In this document: piece by piece, positions 7,404 through 15,339 of the stretch | How the letters are laid out: every line of letters starts with the position of its first letter | How positions within the stretch are numbered: position 1 is the first letter of the stretch | Source: Rubrivivax sp. | GTDB taxonomy: Bacteria > Pseudomonadota > Gammaproteobacteria > Burkholderiales > Burkholderiaceae_C | DNA length: 31,327 nt | NCBI GenBank assembly: GCA_016719535.1 | Contig: JADJYX010000032.1 | Coordinates: forward strand, 1-31,327 | Reading direction: 5' to 3' | Notes under the pieces: generated by a model | Seen by the model: only the letters and a program-made list of their open reading frames with translations | The model's database searches: none | What the model was told of the DNA's origin: nothing | Program-made: the position numbers and the translations under genes

Positions 7404-7435
7404 GCACGGCGCGCAGCCGCGGCGGCGCGGCGTGC
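7404..7435. terminator. Hairpin between convergent genes, possible bidirectional terminator
   Basis: An 11-bp stem with one mismatch (7404-7414 with 7425-7435) around a ten-base loop fills the gap between two convergent genes. There is no T-run on either side, so intrinsic termination is not certain. Confidence 0.4.
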
Positions 7436-7437
7436 GC

Positions 7438-10395
7438 TCAATGCAGCAGGGTCGCCAGCGCCTGGTCGACCGCGGCCTGCAGGCGCCCGGCGTCGACGGG
7501 CTTGGTGACATAGCCGGCAAAGCCGAGTGCCCGGCAGCGCTCGATCGTCGCCGGGTTGGCGTCGGCACTGACAGCCACCACCGGCAGCGCCTGCAGGGCC
7601 GGGTCGGCACGCAGCCGCTGGTAGCACTCGAAGCCGTCCATGCCCGGCATCTGCAGGTCCAGCAGCAGCAGGTCCACCGGCGCCTGGCGCAGCTGCTGCA
7701 GCGCGGCCTGGGCGTTGTCCAGCGTGCGCAGCGCGCAGTCCGGCCGGTCCTCGAACAGCCCCTCCATCAGCATCAGGTTGACGGGGTTGTCATCGACATA
7801 GAGCAGCCGCCGGGTCGGCGCCGCGGCGGCGCCCGGGGCCGTGGCCGGCGCGGCCCGGGGCACCGGTGGCTGCGCCCCGGCGGGCGCTGCCCCCTCATCG
7901 GCGCGCGGCAGCAGCACGCGCACGGTGCAGCCCGCGCCGGGCGCGCTGTCGACGACGATCTCGCCCTGCATGGCCCGCACCATCTGGCGCGACAAGGCCA
8001 GGCCGATGCCGGTGCCGGCGATGCCGGCGGCGTCGGCGCCCAGGCGCTCGAAGGGCTGGAACAGCCGCGCCCGGGCTTCGCTCGACAGCCCCGGCCCTTC
8101 GTCGCGCACCGCGATGCCCACGCGGTCGCCGACGGCCTCGGCCAGCAGCCAGATGCGCCCGCCCGCACGGTTGAACTCGACCGCGTTGGACAGCAGGTTC
8201 AGCAGCACCTGCTTGAGCCGCCTGCGGTCGGCCAGCACGCCCAGCGACGGTGGCGTGGCGCGCAGGATCTCGCAGCCGCGGGCCTGGGCCAGCGGCTGCA
8301 CCAGCGGCAGGCATTCGTCGACCAGCGCGCCCAGGTCCACCGGCGCCGGGTCGAGCGGCACGCGGCCGGCCTCGATGCGGGCGAGGTCGAGCAGGTCGTC
8401 GATGAGCGCCAGCAGGTGGGTGCCGGCCTGGCGGATCTCGCCGATCTGGCGCAGCTGGCGCGCGCTCAGGTTGCCCTCGCCGTTGCGTTCCAGCATCTGG
8501 CCGAAGCCGACCACCGCATGCAGCGGCGTGCGCAGCTCGTGCGACATCGCCGACAGAAAAGCCGACTTCGCCTCGTTGGCGCGTTCGGCCTCGTCCTTGG
8601 CCACGCGCAGTGCCTCCTGGGCCTGCCGCAGCGACGAGATGTCGACGCCGAAGGCATAACACAGCGCCCTCCCGTCGACGCCGGTGCCGGGGGCTGCGCG
8701 CACCAGCAGCACGTCGGGCAGCCGCGGTTCGTCGCGCACGCGCTGCCATTCGAAGGACTGCGACTGGCCGGCGAGGGCGCGCTCGACGATCGGCCGCAGC
8801 CGCGCATAGATCCCGGCGCCGAACAGCTCCGCCGCCGGCAGGCCCGGCCCGACCACGACGGGGTCGTAGACGGCGGCGGCCAGCGGGTTGAGGTAGACGA
8901 TGCGATGGTCGGCATCCACCACCCAGATGTAGCCCGGAAAGGCCTCGAGCAGCGCGCGCTGGCGGGCCTCGGCGTCGGCCAGCTCGCGCTGCGCGCGCGC
9001 CTCGGCGGTGATGTCGCGGAAGACCCAGATGCGCACCGCGCGCTCGCCCTGCGTGGTGGGGATGCAGCGCCGCGCGAGCACGCGGCCGTCGTCGAGCTGC
9101 AGCCGGTCGTCGACGGCCACGCAGCCGGTGATGATGGCCTCGAGGCGCGCGAGCTCGGCCGCCGGGTCGCGGAAGAAGCGGCGCGAATGGTCGAGGATCA
9201 CGCGCGTGGTCAGCGGTTGCAGGTCGGGTGGGATGTTCCACAGGCTGCGCAGCTGTGCATTGGCGAACAGCACCGGCTCGTCGAGGCTCTGGGCCCCGGT
9301 GGCGAAGATGGCGTCGCCGATGTTGTTCAGCGTCAGGCTCAGCTTGTCGACGCTGTCCGTCAGGCGCCGGCGCAGGGCTTCGTCGTCGGAGACGTCGCGC
9401 GACACCATCAGCACGCCGTGCCAGTCCACCGCCGGGTCGCGGAAGGGGAGATAGCGGGTCTCGAGGATGCAGCCCGCATCCGGCCGCAGCGAGTGCGGAC
9501 CGCGCACCACCTGCATGCGGCCCTCTTCGATGCAGGCCTCGATGGCGTGCCGGCGTTCGGGGTTGATGACCAGCGGAAAGACATGGTCGAAGTGCATCGG
9601 CGTCGAACGCCGGCGCGAGATGCCGGTGACCTCGTACCAGGCGGCATTGGCCAGCCGGTAGCGGCGGCCGGCATCGATGGCGCTCACCGGGTCGGGCAGG
9701 GCGTCGAGCACGAAGGCGTGCAGGCGCAGCCGGGCCTCGGCCTCGACGCGGTCGGTGATGTCGTGCACCGCCCCGATCATGCGTTCGGGGCGGCCCTGGG
9801 CGTCGGAGAAGACCTCGCCGCGCGCCCGCACGTGGCGCACGCTGCCGTCCTTGCGCTGCACGCGGTGCGTGCAGTCGTAGGTGCCGCGCCCGGCCAGCGC
9901 CTGCCGCAGCTGGGACTCCACCCGTCCGGCATCGTCGGGGTGCAGGTGGCGGCGGAAGAGCTCGAAGCTCGGCGCCACCTCGCCGGGCAGGTAGCCCCAG
10001 AGGCGGTAATGCTGCTCCGACCAGTGCAGCTCGCCGCTGTCGGGCCACCAGTCGAAGCTGCCCACCGCCACCAGCTGCTCGGCGGCATCGAACTGGCGCG
10101 CGCGCCGCTCCAGCAGGGCCAGGCGCTGCTGCGTGGGGTCGGGCGATGGCGGCGAGCCGGCGGCCGGCGCCGGTGCCGGCAGCACCCAGCGGCGGGCCGC
10201 CAGCGCCAGCGCCGCAGTGCCGACGGCCAGCCCGGCCCACCAGGCCGGTGCCGGCAGCAGGCCCCAGAAACCGGCTGCCGTGGCGCCGAGACCGCCGGCG
10301 CCGAGCAGGCCGCCGATCGTCGCCGCCGCCGGCGGTACCGATGCGGCGCCGCGGCCGACGGGCGCATCCGGCGCAACGAGAGGAGTCTTGTCCAT
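7438..10395 (-). CDS. Membrane-associated hybrid histidine kinase, PAS x4-HisKA-HATPase-receiver
   Basis: The protein has 985 residues from ATG 10395. One or two hydrophobic segments lie at about 25-70 and the sensing part behind them is cytoplasmic. About four PAS-like domains follow (roughly 103-215, 225-345, 355-480 and 495-610), the first with the PAS_3-type text LWGYLPGE and HLHPDD. The kinase core has the phosphoacceptor in SHELRTPLHAV (His619), an N box LLNLLSNAVEFNRAGG, and G boxes DEGPGL and GTGIGLALS. The C-terminal receiver has acidic residues YVDDN, the phospho-acceptor Asp913 in LLDLQMPGMDG, and Lys965 in TKPVD. There is no DNA-binding output and no separate response regulator next to it, so phosphate would go to an Hpt protein or regulator elsewhere. 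The signal is unknown. Confidence 0.9.
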   Translation of the reverse strand: MDKTPLVAPDAPVGRGAASVPPAAATIGGLLGAGGLGATAAGFWGLLPAPAWWAGLAVGTAALALAARRWVLPAPAPAAGSPPSPDPTQQRLALLERRARQFDAAEQLVAVGSFDWWPDSGELHWSEQHYRLWGYLPGEVAPSFELFRRHLHPDDAGRVESQLRQALAGRGTYDCTHRVQRKDGSVRHVRARGEVFSDAQGRPERMIGAVHDITDRVEAEARLRLHAFVLDALPDPVSAIDAGRRYRLANAAWYEVTGISRRRSTPMHFDHVFPLVINPERRHAIEACIEEGRMQVVRGPHSLRPDAGCILETRYLPFRDPAVDWHGVLMVSRDVSDDEALRRRLTDSVDKLSLTLNNIGDAIFATGAQSLDEPVLFANAQLRSLWNIPPDLQPLTTRVILDHSRRFFRDPAAELARLEAIITGCVAVDDRLQLDDGRVLARRCIPTTQGERAVRIWVFRDITAEARAQRELADAEARQRALLEAFPGYIWVVDADHRIVYLNPLAAAVYDPVVVGPGLPAAELFGAGIYARLRPIVERALAGQSQSFEWQRVRDEPRLPDVLLVRAAPGTGVDGRALCYAFGVDISSLRQAQEALRVAKDEAERANEAKSAFLSAMSHELRTPLHAVVGFGQMLERNGEGNLSARQLRQIGEIRQAGTHLLALIDDLLDLARIEAGRVPLDPAPVDLGALVDECLPLVQPLAQARGCEILRATPPSLGVLADRRRLKQVLLNLLSNAVEFNRAGGRIWLLAEAVGDRVGIAVRDEGPGLSSEARARLFQPFERLGADAAGIAGTGIGLALSRQMVRAMQGEIVVDSAPGAGCTVRVLLPRADEGAAPAGAQPPVPRAAPATAPGAAAAPTRRLLYVDDNPVNLMLMEGLFEDRPDCALRTLDNAQAALQQLRQAPVDLLLLDLQMPGMDGFECYQRLRADPALQALPVVAVSADANPATIERCRALGFAGYVTKPVDAGRLQAAVDQALATLLH

Positions 10396-10459
10396 GAACG
10401 GCGGTTCGAAGTGCCGGGGTGCGCTGCACGCCCCCGCGCCCAGCATCGCATCAGATCTG

Positions 10460-10506
10460 GCTGACGGTCAGCGGTCCCGAGGGTAATCGATACCGGTACC
10501 TGTACC
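10460..10506. repeat. Run of three short palindromes between hutF and the hybrid kinase
   Basis: GCTGACGGTCAGC (10460-10472), GGTAATCGATACC (10482-10494) and GGTACCTGTACC (10495-10506) follow one another in the 158-bp gap between the end of hutF and the start of the kinase. The first and third are perfect; the second has GGTA/TACC arms. They could be an operator for the kinase gene or part of a terminator for the hut run; nothing in the sequence decides this. Confidence 0.4.
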
Positions 10507-10523
10507 AATGGACCATGGCGCCG

Positions 10524-10545
10524 GCGGCCGGGTGGCGGCCGGGTG
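10524..10545. repeat. 11-bp tandem duplication
   Basis: GCGGCCGGGTG is present twice in direct tandem (10524-10534 and 10535-10545), with a partial third copy running toward the hutF stop codon. It is probably replication slippage in GC-rich DNA. Confidence 0.7.
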
Positions 10546-10553
10546 GCGGCGGG

Positions 10554-11921
10554 TCAGCCGGCGTCGCCCCACAAGGCCTGCATGGCGGCGGCGTGACGCG
10601 CGGCGATCGCCGGCCCATCGGGCGTGGCCCAGCGCCCGGCCACCAGCACGCGGGCAAAGGGCCGCGCCGGCGCCGCGAAGACCAGGCCGTCGAGCAGGTG
10701 CGACGCCGGCAGGCCGGTGAGCGCGGCGTCCGCGGCATTCACCACCAGCAGGTCGGCGCGCGCACCGGGCTGCAGTCCCCAGCGCCGCGCGCCCATGGCG
10801 GCGCCGCCGCCTTCGACCATGCGGTCGAAAAGCCGCGCCGCGGTGGCCGGCTGCCGCCCGGGCGCGGCCGCCACGTTGCGCTCGCGGCGCGTCAGCCGCT
10901 GCGCATAGTCCAGCCAGCGCAGTTCTTCGGGCCAGCTGCGCGTGACCTGGCTGTCCGAGCCCAGCGACAGCGGCACGCCGGTGGTCAGCCAGCCGGGCAG
11001 GTCGGGCACGCCGTCGCCGAGGTTGGCCTCGGTGCCCGGGCACAGCACGACGCCGGCACCGCATCCGGCGACGCCGTCGACCTCGCTGGGTACGCTGTGG
11101 GTGGCGTGCACCAGCTGCCAGCGCGCGTCCATGCCGGCGTGGCGCAGCAGCCATTCGATCGGCCGCGCGCCGGTGGCGGCGAGGCTGTCGCGCACCTCGG
11201 CCAGCTGCTCGGCGACGTGGATGTGCAGCGGGCCGTCGCTGCGGTCGGCCAGTGCGCGCAGCGACTCCGGCCGCACCGCGCGCAGCGAATGCAGCGCCGC
11301 GCCGCAGGCCAGCAGCGGCCGGCCGGCAGCGCGCACGGCACGCTGCAGCGCCATCACCTCGTCCACCGTGGTGCGGAAGCGGCGCTGGTCGTCGCGCAGG
11401 CCGGGGGCGTCGAAGCCGGCGCGTTCGTACAGCGTGGGCAGCAGCGTCAGGCCGATGCCGGCATCGTGCGCGGCGTCGGCCAGCGCCCAGGCCATGGTGG
11501 CCGGGTCGTCGTAGGCGCGGCCGTCCTCGGCATGGTGCAGGTAGTGGAATTCGCACACCTGCGTATAGCCGCCGGCCAGCAGCTCGGCATACAGGTGGGC
11601 GGCGACGGCGCGCAACTGCGCGGGCGTGATGCGCAGCGCCACGCCGTACATGCGGTCGCGCCACGACCAGAAGTCGTCGTGCGCGCTGTCGCGCCGCTCG
11701 GCCAGGCCGGCGAAGGCGCGCTGGAAGGCGTGGCTGTGCGCATCCACCAGGCCCGGCAGCACGGGGGCGCCCAGCACCTCGGCGTGCGGCGGCGCGGGGG
11801 TGTCGGGCGTCACCGCCTGCCAGTGGCCGTCGCTGCCCACCTCGAGCAGCACGTGCTCGCGCCAGCGCCCGCCGACCCAGGCGCGCGGCGCCCACAGCAT
11901 CTGCACGCGCGGCTCAGACAC
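10554..11921 (-). CDS. hutF: Formimidoylglutamate deiminase HutF
   Basis: The 455-residue amidohydrolase converts N-formimino-L-glutamate to N-formyl-L-glutamate and ammonia, the fourth step of the five-step histidine pathway. Metal-ligand motifs are visible: DAHSHAFQRAFAG with His62 and His64, HVAEQ, HATHS, and SLGSDSQVTRSW with the late aspartate. The text FWSWRDRMY and FHYLHH is typical of HutF rather than of other deaminases. The start is GTG 11921, with GGAGG a few bases upstream inside the 3' end of hutG; the two genes overlap by eight bases, implying coupled translation. It is the last gene of the leftward hut run. Presence of HutF with HutG, rather than a formiminoglutamase, defines the formylglutamate route. 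Confidence 0.94.
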   Translation of the reverse strand: MSEPRVQMLWAPRAWVGGRWREHVLLEVGSDGHWQAVTPDTPAPPHAEVLGAPVLPGLVDAHSHAFQRAFAGLAERRDSAHDDFWSWRDRMYGVALRITPAQLRAVAAHLYAELLAGGYTQVCEFHYLHHAEDGRAYDDPATMAWALADAAHDAGIGLTLLPTLYERAGFDAPGLRDDQRRFRTTVDEVMALQRAVRAAGRPLLACGAALHSLRAVRPESLRALADRSDGPLHIHVAEQLAEVRDSLAATGARPIEWLLRHAGMDARWQLVHATHSVPSEVDGVAGCGAGVVLCPGTEANLGDGVPDLPGWLTTGVPLSLGSDSQVTRSWPEELRWLDYAQRLTRRERNVAAAPGRQPATAARLFDRMVEGGGAAMGARRWGLQPGARADLLVVNAADAALTGLPASHLLDGLVFAAPARPFARVLVAGRWATPDGPAIAARHAAAMQALWGDAG

Positions 11922-12714
11922 CGGGCCTCCAGCCGAGCATGGCGTCGATCATGCGCGCCAGCAGCGGCGTCACCGCGGCGGCCCTGGCCTCGTGCCAGAC
12001 GAAGGGCGGTGTCTCGTCCATGTAGGCACGCCAGCACATCTCGAGCTGCACCGCGTGCACGCCGAGCGCCGGGCGGCCGTAGTGGCGGGTGATGTGGCCG
12101 CCCTTGAAGCGGCCGTTCAGCACGTGGCTGTAGGTGGACTGCGCGGCAAAGACGGCGACGATGGCGGCCGACAGCGAAGGATCGCAGGCGGCGCCATTGG
12201 CGGTGCCCAGGTTCAGGTCGGGCAGCCGCCCTTCGAACAGCCAGGGCAGTTCGCTCCTGATGCTGTGGCCGTCGAACAGCACGACATGGCCGTGTTCGGC
12301 CTTCACGCGCGCCAGCTCGGCGGCCAGCGCGTCGTGGTAGGGCTGCCACCAGCGCACCACGCGCTGCTGCACCTCGGTCGCCGACGGTGCCTGGCCGTCG
12401 CGGTAGATCGACTCGCCGGCAAACGAGCGCGTCGGGCACAGCTCGGTGTTGTTGCTGCCGGCATACATGGGCTGGTTGTCGCTGGGCCGGTTGAGGTCGA
12501 CCACATAACGGCTGTGGCGCGGCACCAGCAGGCTGGCGCCGCGGTCCTTCACGAAGGCATACAGGCGGTCGAGAAACCAGTCGGTGTCCTCGACGCCGAG
12601 CGCGCGCTCGACATAGCGGCCGCGCAGCTCGTCGGGGATCACGGTGCCCACGTGCGGCAGGCTCACCACCAGCGGCGCGCTGCCGCGGTGCAGGGTATGG
12701 ACATCGGTCGTCAT
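11914..12714 (-). CDS. hutG: N-formylglutamate deformylase HutG
   Basis: The 266-residue N-formylglutamate amidohydrolase (PF05013) splits N-formyl-L-glutamate into glutamate and formate, the last step of the pathway. Conserved stretches include VVSLPHVGTVIP near the N-terminus, RYVVDLNRPSDNQPMY, LFDGHSIRSELPWLFEGRLPDLNLGT, GRFKGGHITRHYG and HAVQLEMCWRAYMDE, which together contain the His and Asp/Glu residues expected of this metal-dependent family. ATG 12714 overlaps the hutI stop by four bases (ATGA), and the 3' end overlaps hutF by eight. The assignment as HutG type is firm from family and context. Confidence 0.94.
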   Translation of the reverse strand: MTTDVHTLHRGSAPLVVSLPHVGTVIPDELRGRYVERALGVEDTDWFLDRLYAFVKDRGASLLVPRHSRYVVDLNRPSDNQPMYAGSNNTELCPTRSFAGESIYRDGQAPSATEVQQRVVRWWQPYHDALAAELARVKAEHGHVVLFDGHSIRSELPWLFEGRLPDLNLGTANGAACDPSLSAAIVAVFAAQSTYSHVLNGRFKGGHITRHYGRPALGVHAVQLEMCWRAYMDETPPFVWHEARAAAVTPLLARMIDAMLGWRPGV

Positions 12715-13916
12715 CGGGGTCGCTCCACGCCGCCGTGGAAGGCGCGGCGGCAGGGGTTGTGGCCAAAGCGGTAGGCCATCTCGCGCGGGTGCTCGGCATC
12801 CCACACGGCAAGGTCGGCGCGCTGCCCGGGGGCCAGCAGGCCGCGGTCGGCAAGGCCGAGCGCGCGCGCGCCGTGCACGGTGACGCCGCGCCAGGCTTCC
12901 TCGGGCGTCAACCGGAACAGCGTGCAGGCCATGTTGATCATCAGCAGCAGCGACAGCACCGGCGACGAGCCGGGGTTGTGGTCGGTGGCGATGGCGATCG
13001 GCACCCCGGCCGCGCGCAGCGCCGCCACCGGCGGCAGCTGGGTGTCGCGCAGGAAATAATAGGCGCCGGGCAGCAGCACGGCCACCGTGCCCGCCTCGGC
13101 CATCGCCGCGATGCCGGCGCCCGACAGGTGCTCGAGGTGGTCGCACGACAGCGCGCCGAAGCGCGCCGCCAGGGCCGCGCCGCCCTGGTCGCTGAGCTGC
13201 TCGGCATGCAGCTTGACGGGCAGGCCGAGGTGGCGCGCCGCGCTGAAGATGCGCTCGGTCTGCGCCGGCGTGAAGGCGATGTGGTCGCAGAAGGCATCGA
13301 CGGCGTCGACCAGCCCGGCGCCGAGCTGGCTGGGCAGCCATTCGATCAGCGTGTCGACATAGTCCTCCTGCCGGCCCTCGAATTCAGGCGGCAGCGCATG
13401 CGCGGCCAGCGAGGTGGTGCGCACGGTAAGCGGCAGTTCGCGCCCCAGGCGGCGCGCCACCGCCAGGCAGCGGGCCTCGTGCGCCTCGCTCAGGCCGTAG
13501 CCGGACTTGATCTCGATCGTCGTCACGCCCTCGGCCATCAGGCAGCGTGCGCGCGCCGCGGCGGCGTCGAACAAGGCGGCATCGCTGGCGTGGCGGGTGG
13601 CGGCCAGCGTGCTGCGGATGCCGCCGCCGGCGCGGGCGATCTGCTCGTAGCTGGCGCCGCGCAGGCGCAGCTCGAATTCGGCCGCGCGGTCGCCGCCATA
13701 GACCAGGTGCGTGTGGCAGTCGACGAGCCCGGGCGTGACCAGCGCGCCGCCGAGGTCGACCTCGGCATCGACGGCCAGGCCGGCCGGGATCTCGCCGTCG
13801 GCGCCGACCCAGCCCAGGTGCTCGCCGTCGACGAGCAGCGCGCCGTGCTCGATCCAGCCCCAGGGCACGGGGTCGGTCATCGTCGCCAGGCGGGCGTGGC
13901 GGTAGAGGGTGCGCAT
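12711..13916 (-). CDS. hutI: Imidazolonepropionase HutI
   Basis: The 401-residue amidohydrolase opens the ring of 4-imidazolone-5-propionate to give N-formimino-L-glutamate, the third step. Metal and substrate motifs are DCHTHLVYGGDRAAEFELR (from about 66), GGGIRSTLAATR, TIEIKSGYGL, KLHAEQLSDQGGA, CDHLEHLS and IATDHNPGSSP. The ATG at 13916 overlaps the hutD stop by one base (TGATG), and the stop overlaps hutG by four, so the genes form one translationally coupled run. Length matches the family. A longer in-frame reading upstream of the ATG runs antisense-like through hutD and is not part of the gene. Confidence 0.95.
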   Translation of the reverse strand: MRTLYRHARLATMTDPVPWGWIEHGALLVDGEHLGWVGADGEIPAGLAVDAEVDLGGALVTPGLVDCHTHLVYGGDRAAEFELRLRGASYEQIARAGGGIRSTLAATRHASDAALFDAAAARARCLMAEGVTTIEIKSGYGLSEAHEARCLAVARRLGRELPLTVRTTSLAAHALPPEFEGRQEDYVDTLIEWLPSQLGAGLVDAVDAFCDHIAFTPAQTERIFSAARHLGLPVKLHAEQLSDQGGAALAARFGALSCDHLEHLSGAGIAAMAEAGTVAVLLPGAYYFLRDTQLPPVAALRAAGVPIAIATDHNPGSSPVLSLLLMINMACTLFRLTPEEAWRGVTVHGARALGLADRGLLAPGQRADLAVWDAEHPREMAYRFGHNPCRRAFHGGVERPR

Positions 13917-14473
13917 CAATCCTCCAGCGTCAGGAACCAGGCCGGCCCGCCGTCGTGCACGCGCCAGGTCGAGGCCTCGGCGGCGTCGCTCCAGGCCAGC
14001 GTGCCGGCGTGCAGGGTCTGCGTGTGGTCGTCGATGTCCAGGCGCACCAGGCCGCCGGCAAATACCCCGCGCCAGCGCGTGGCGCCCTCGACCGCGTCGC
14101 CGGGGCGGGCGCGGCGCAGCGCGGCGCGGCCGGCGTCGCGCCGCGCCATCAGGTTGAGGTCCTCGGTGGGGCCGTCGATGAGGTGGCAGTGTGGTGCCGC
14201 CTCGCCGTCGAAGGCGACCGGGTCGTCGGCCGGCGTCAGCGTCACGCGGCCGGAGGGCAGCTCGAGCATCACGCCTTCGCCGTGCAGCACCGTGAAGCCG
14301 CGCCACACGCCGGGGAAGGCCGAAAACGGCCCGCTGTGGGCGATGCGCGCGACGCTGACGCGCAGCCGCCAGTCGGCGGCCTGCGGCCAGGCCAGCAGTT
14401 CGCGCGTGAGGCCACCGCCGTTGCGCCAGGGCTGCGGGGTGCAGGCGTGCAGGTCGATCAGGTGCAGGTTCAT
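13916..14473 (-). CDS. hutD: HutD family protein
   Basis: The 185-residue protein has the HutD family opening, with PWRNGGGLTRELLAWP near the N-terminus, and later blocks such as VARIAHSGPFSAFPGVWRGFTVLHGEG. HutD proteins are cupin-fold and accompany hut genes. In Pseudomonas hutD is needed for full fitness on histidine and has been proposed to set an upper limit on hut expression, possibly by binding formylglutamate; no enzymatic role is known. ATG 14473 was chosen over the TTG codon at 14485. It sits 70 bases downstream of hutC and overlaps hutI by one base. Confidence 0.9.
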   Translation of the reverse strand: MNLHLIDLHACTPQPWRNGGGLTRELLAWPQAADWRLRVSVARIAHSGPFSAFPGVWRGFTVLHGEGVMLELPSGRVTLTPADDPVAFDGEAAPHCHLIDGPTEDLNLMARRDAGRAALRRARPGDAVEGATRWRGVFAGGLVRLDIDDHTQTLHAGTLAWSDAAEASTWRVHDGGPAWFLTLED

Positions 14474-14543
14474 CGTGTCAACCAACGGTCAGTGAAAACA
14501 GCGGGTCGTCCATCGACGCGCGCCGCAGGCGTCGGCCGGCCCG

Positions 14544-15266
14544 TCACGGCTGGAACTCCCCCTGCAGCTGGTAGCGCGTGCCCGGGTGCACCAGGCGCGC
14601 GATGGTGATGGTGGCGTCGCGCGTGAAGGTGCGGCGCGTGACGACCAGGCAGGGCTCGTCGGCGGCGATGCCCAGCAGCAGCGCTTCCCGGTCCGTGGGC
14701 CGGGCCGACTCGATCGCATATTGCGCGCGCCACAGCGCGGTGGTCTCGAACAGCACCTGCGTCGGCGTGGTGCGCGAAAAATCGGCATCCAGGTAGCCGG
14801 GGCTGCAGGCCGGGTTGACCCAGCGGTCCTCGCACTGCAGCGGCACGCCGTTTTCGTGGTGCACGATGACGGTGTGAAAGACGCGTGCGCGCGGCGCCAG
14901 CCCCAGCGCCTCGGCCACCGGGCCGCTGGCGGCCTGGGCGCGCCGCTCGTGCACGACCGCATGGTGCACATGGCCGCGCGATTCGATCTCCTCGTGCAGG
15001 TCGCGGATCGTCAGCGTGGAGCTGACGCGGTGCAGCCGCGCCGCGAAGGTGCCCACGCCCTGGCTGCGCTCGACCAGCCCTTCGGCCTGCAGCTCCTTGA
15101 GCGCGCGGTTGACCGTCATGCGGCTGACGCCGAACTGCGCCACCAGCTCGGCCTCGGACGGCATCTGCTCGCCCGGCGCCCAGCTGCCGTCGGCCAGGCC
15201 GTCCTTGAGGAACTGCTTGACGCGGGCATAGGGCGGCAGCAGCGCCAGCGTGTCGGTGGAAACCAT
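14544..15266 (-). CDS. hutC: Histidine utilisation repressor HutC (GntR family)
   Basis: The 240-residue regulator has a GntR winged helix at about 10-75 (SEAELVAQFGVSRMTVNRAL with recognition helix, then GLVERSQGVGTF) and a UTRA ligand-binding domain over the rest, as in the HutC/FarR subfamily. HutC classically represses hut genes until urocanate binds it. ATG 15266 is preferred because AGGA lies eight bases upstream; an ATG at 15275 would add three residues but leaves no room for a ribosome site. The gene is divergent from hutU, and the gap holds a perfect 16-bp palindrome of HutC type, so both runs and hutC itself are probably under its control. Confidence 0.93.
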   Translation of the reverse strand: MVSTDTLALLPPYARVKQFLKDGLADGSWAPGEQMPSEAELVAQFGVSRMTVNRALKELQAEGLVERSQGVGTFAARLHRVSSTLTIRDLHEEIESRGHVHHAVVHERRAQAASGPVAEALGLAPRARVFHTVIVHHENGVPLQCEDRWVNPACSPGYLDADFSRTTPTQVLFETTALWRAQYAIESARPTDREALLLGIAADEPCLVVTRRTFTRDATITIARLVHPGTRYQLQGEFQP

Positions 15267-15278
15267 GATGCGCATCCT

Positions 15279-15304
15279 ACTTGCCTAGACTTGTCTAGAC
15301 AAGT
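15279..15304. promoter_or_regulatory. HutC operator: perfect 16-bp palindrome plus an adjoining half site
   Basis: ACTTGTCTAGACAAGT at 15289-15304 is a perfect palindrome of the TTGTnTAnACAA form known for HutC in Klebsiella and Pseudomonas. ACTTGCCTAG at 15279-15288 repeats the left half directly at nine of ten positions. The site lies between divergent hutC and hutU and overlaps the likely promoters of both. Binding by HutC is inferred from position and similarity. Confidence 0.85.
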
Positions 15305-15309
15305 ACCAT
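15281..15309 (+). promoter_or_regulatory. Candidate hutU promoter
   Basis: TTGCCT at 15281-15286 and TACCAT at 15304-15309 are spaced by 17 bases and straddle the HutC palindrome. A ribosome site AGGGGA (15327-15332) precedes the hutU ATG by seven bases. On the other strand TTGTCT (15302-15297) and TAGGAT (15279-15274), also 17 bases apart, could serve hutC. These are only partial matches to the consensus. Confidence 0.45.
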
Positions 15310-15339
15310 GCGCAGCATTCGACATCAGGGGAAACCGCC

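Noticed and set aside
14473..14485. TTG at 14485 as the hutD start
   Set aside because: It would add four residues outside the family alignment, and an ATG follows at 14473 in the expected place.
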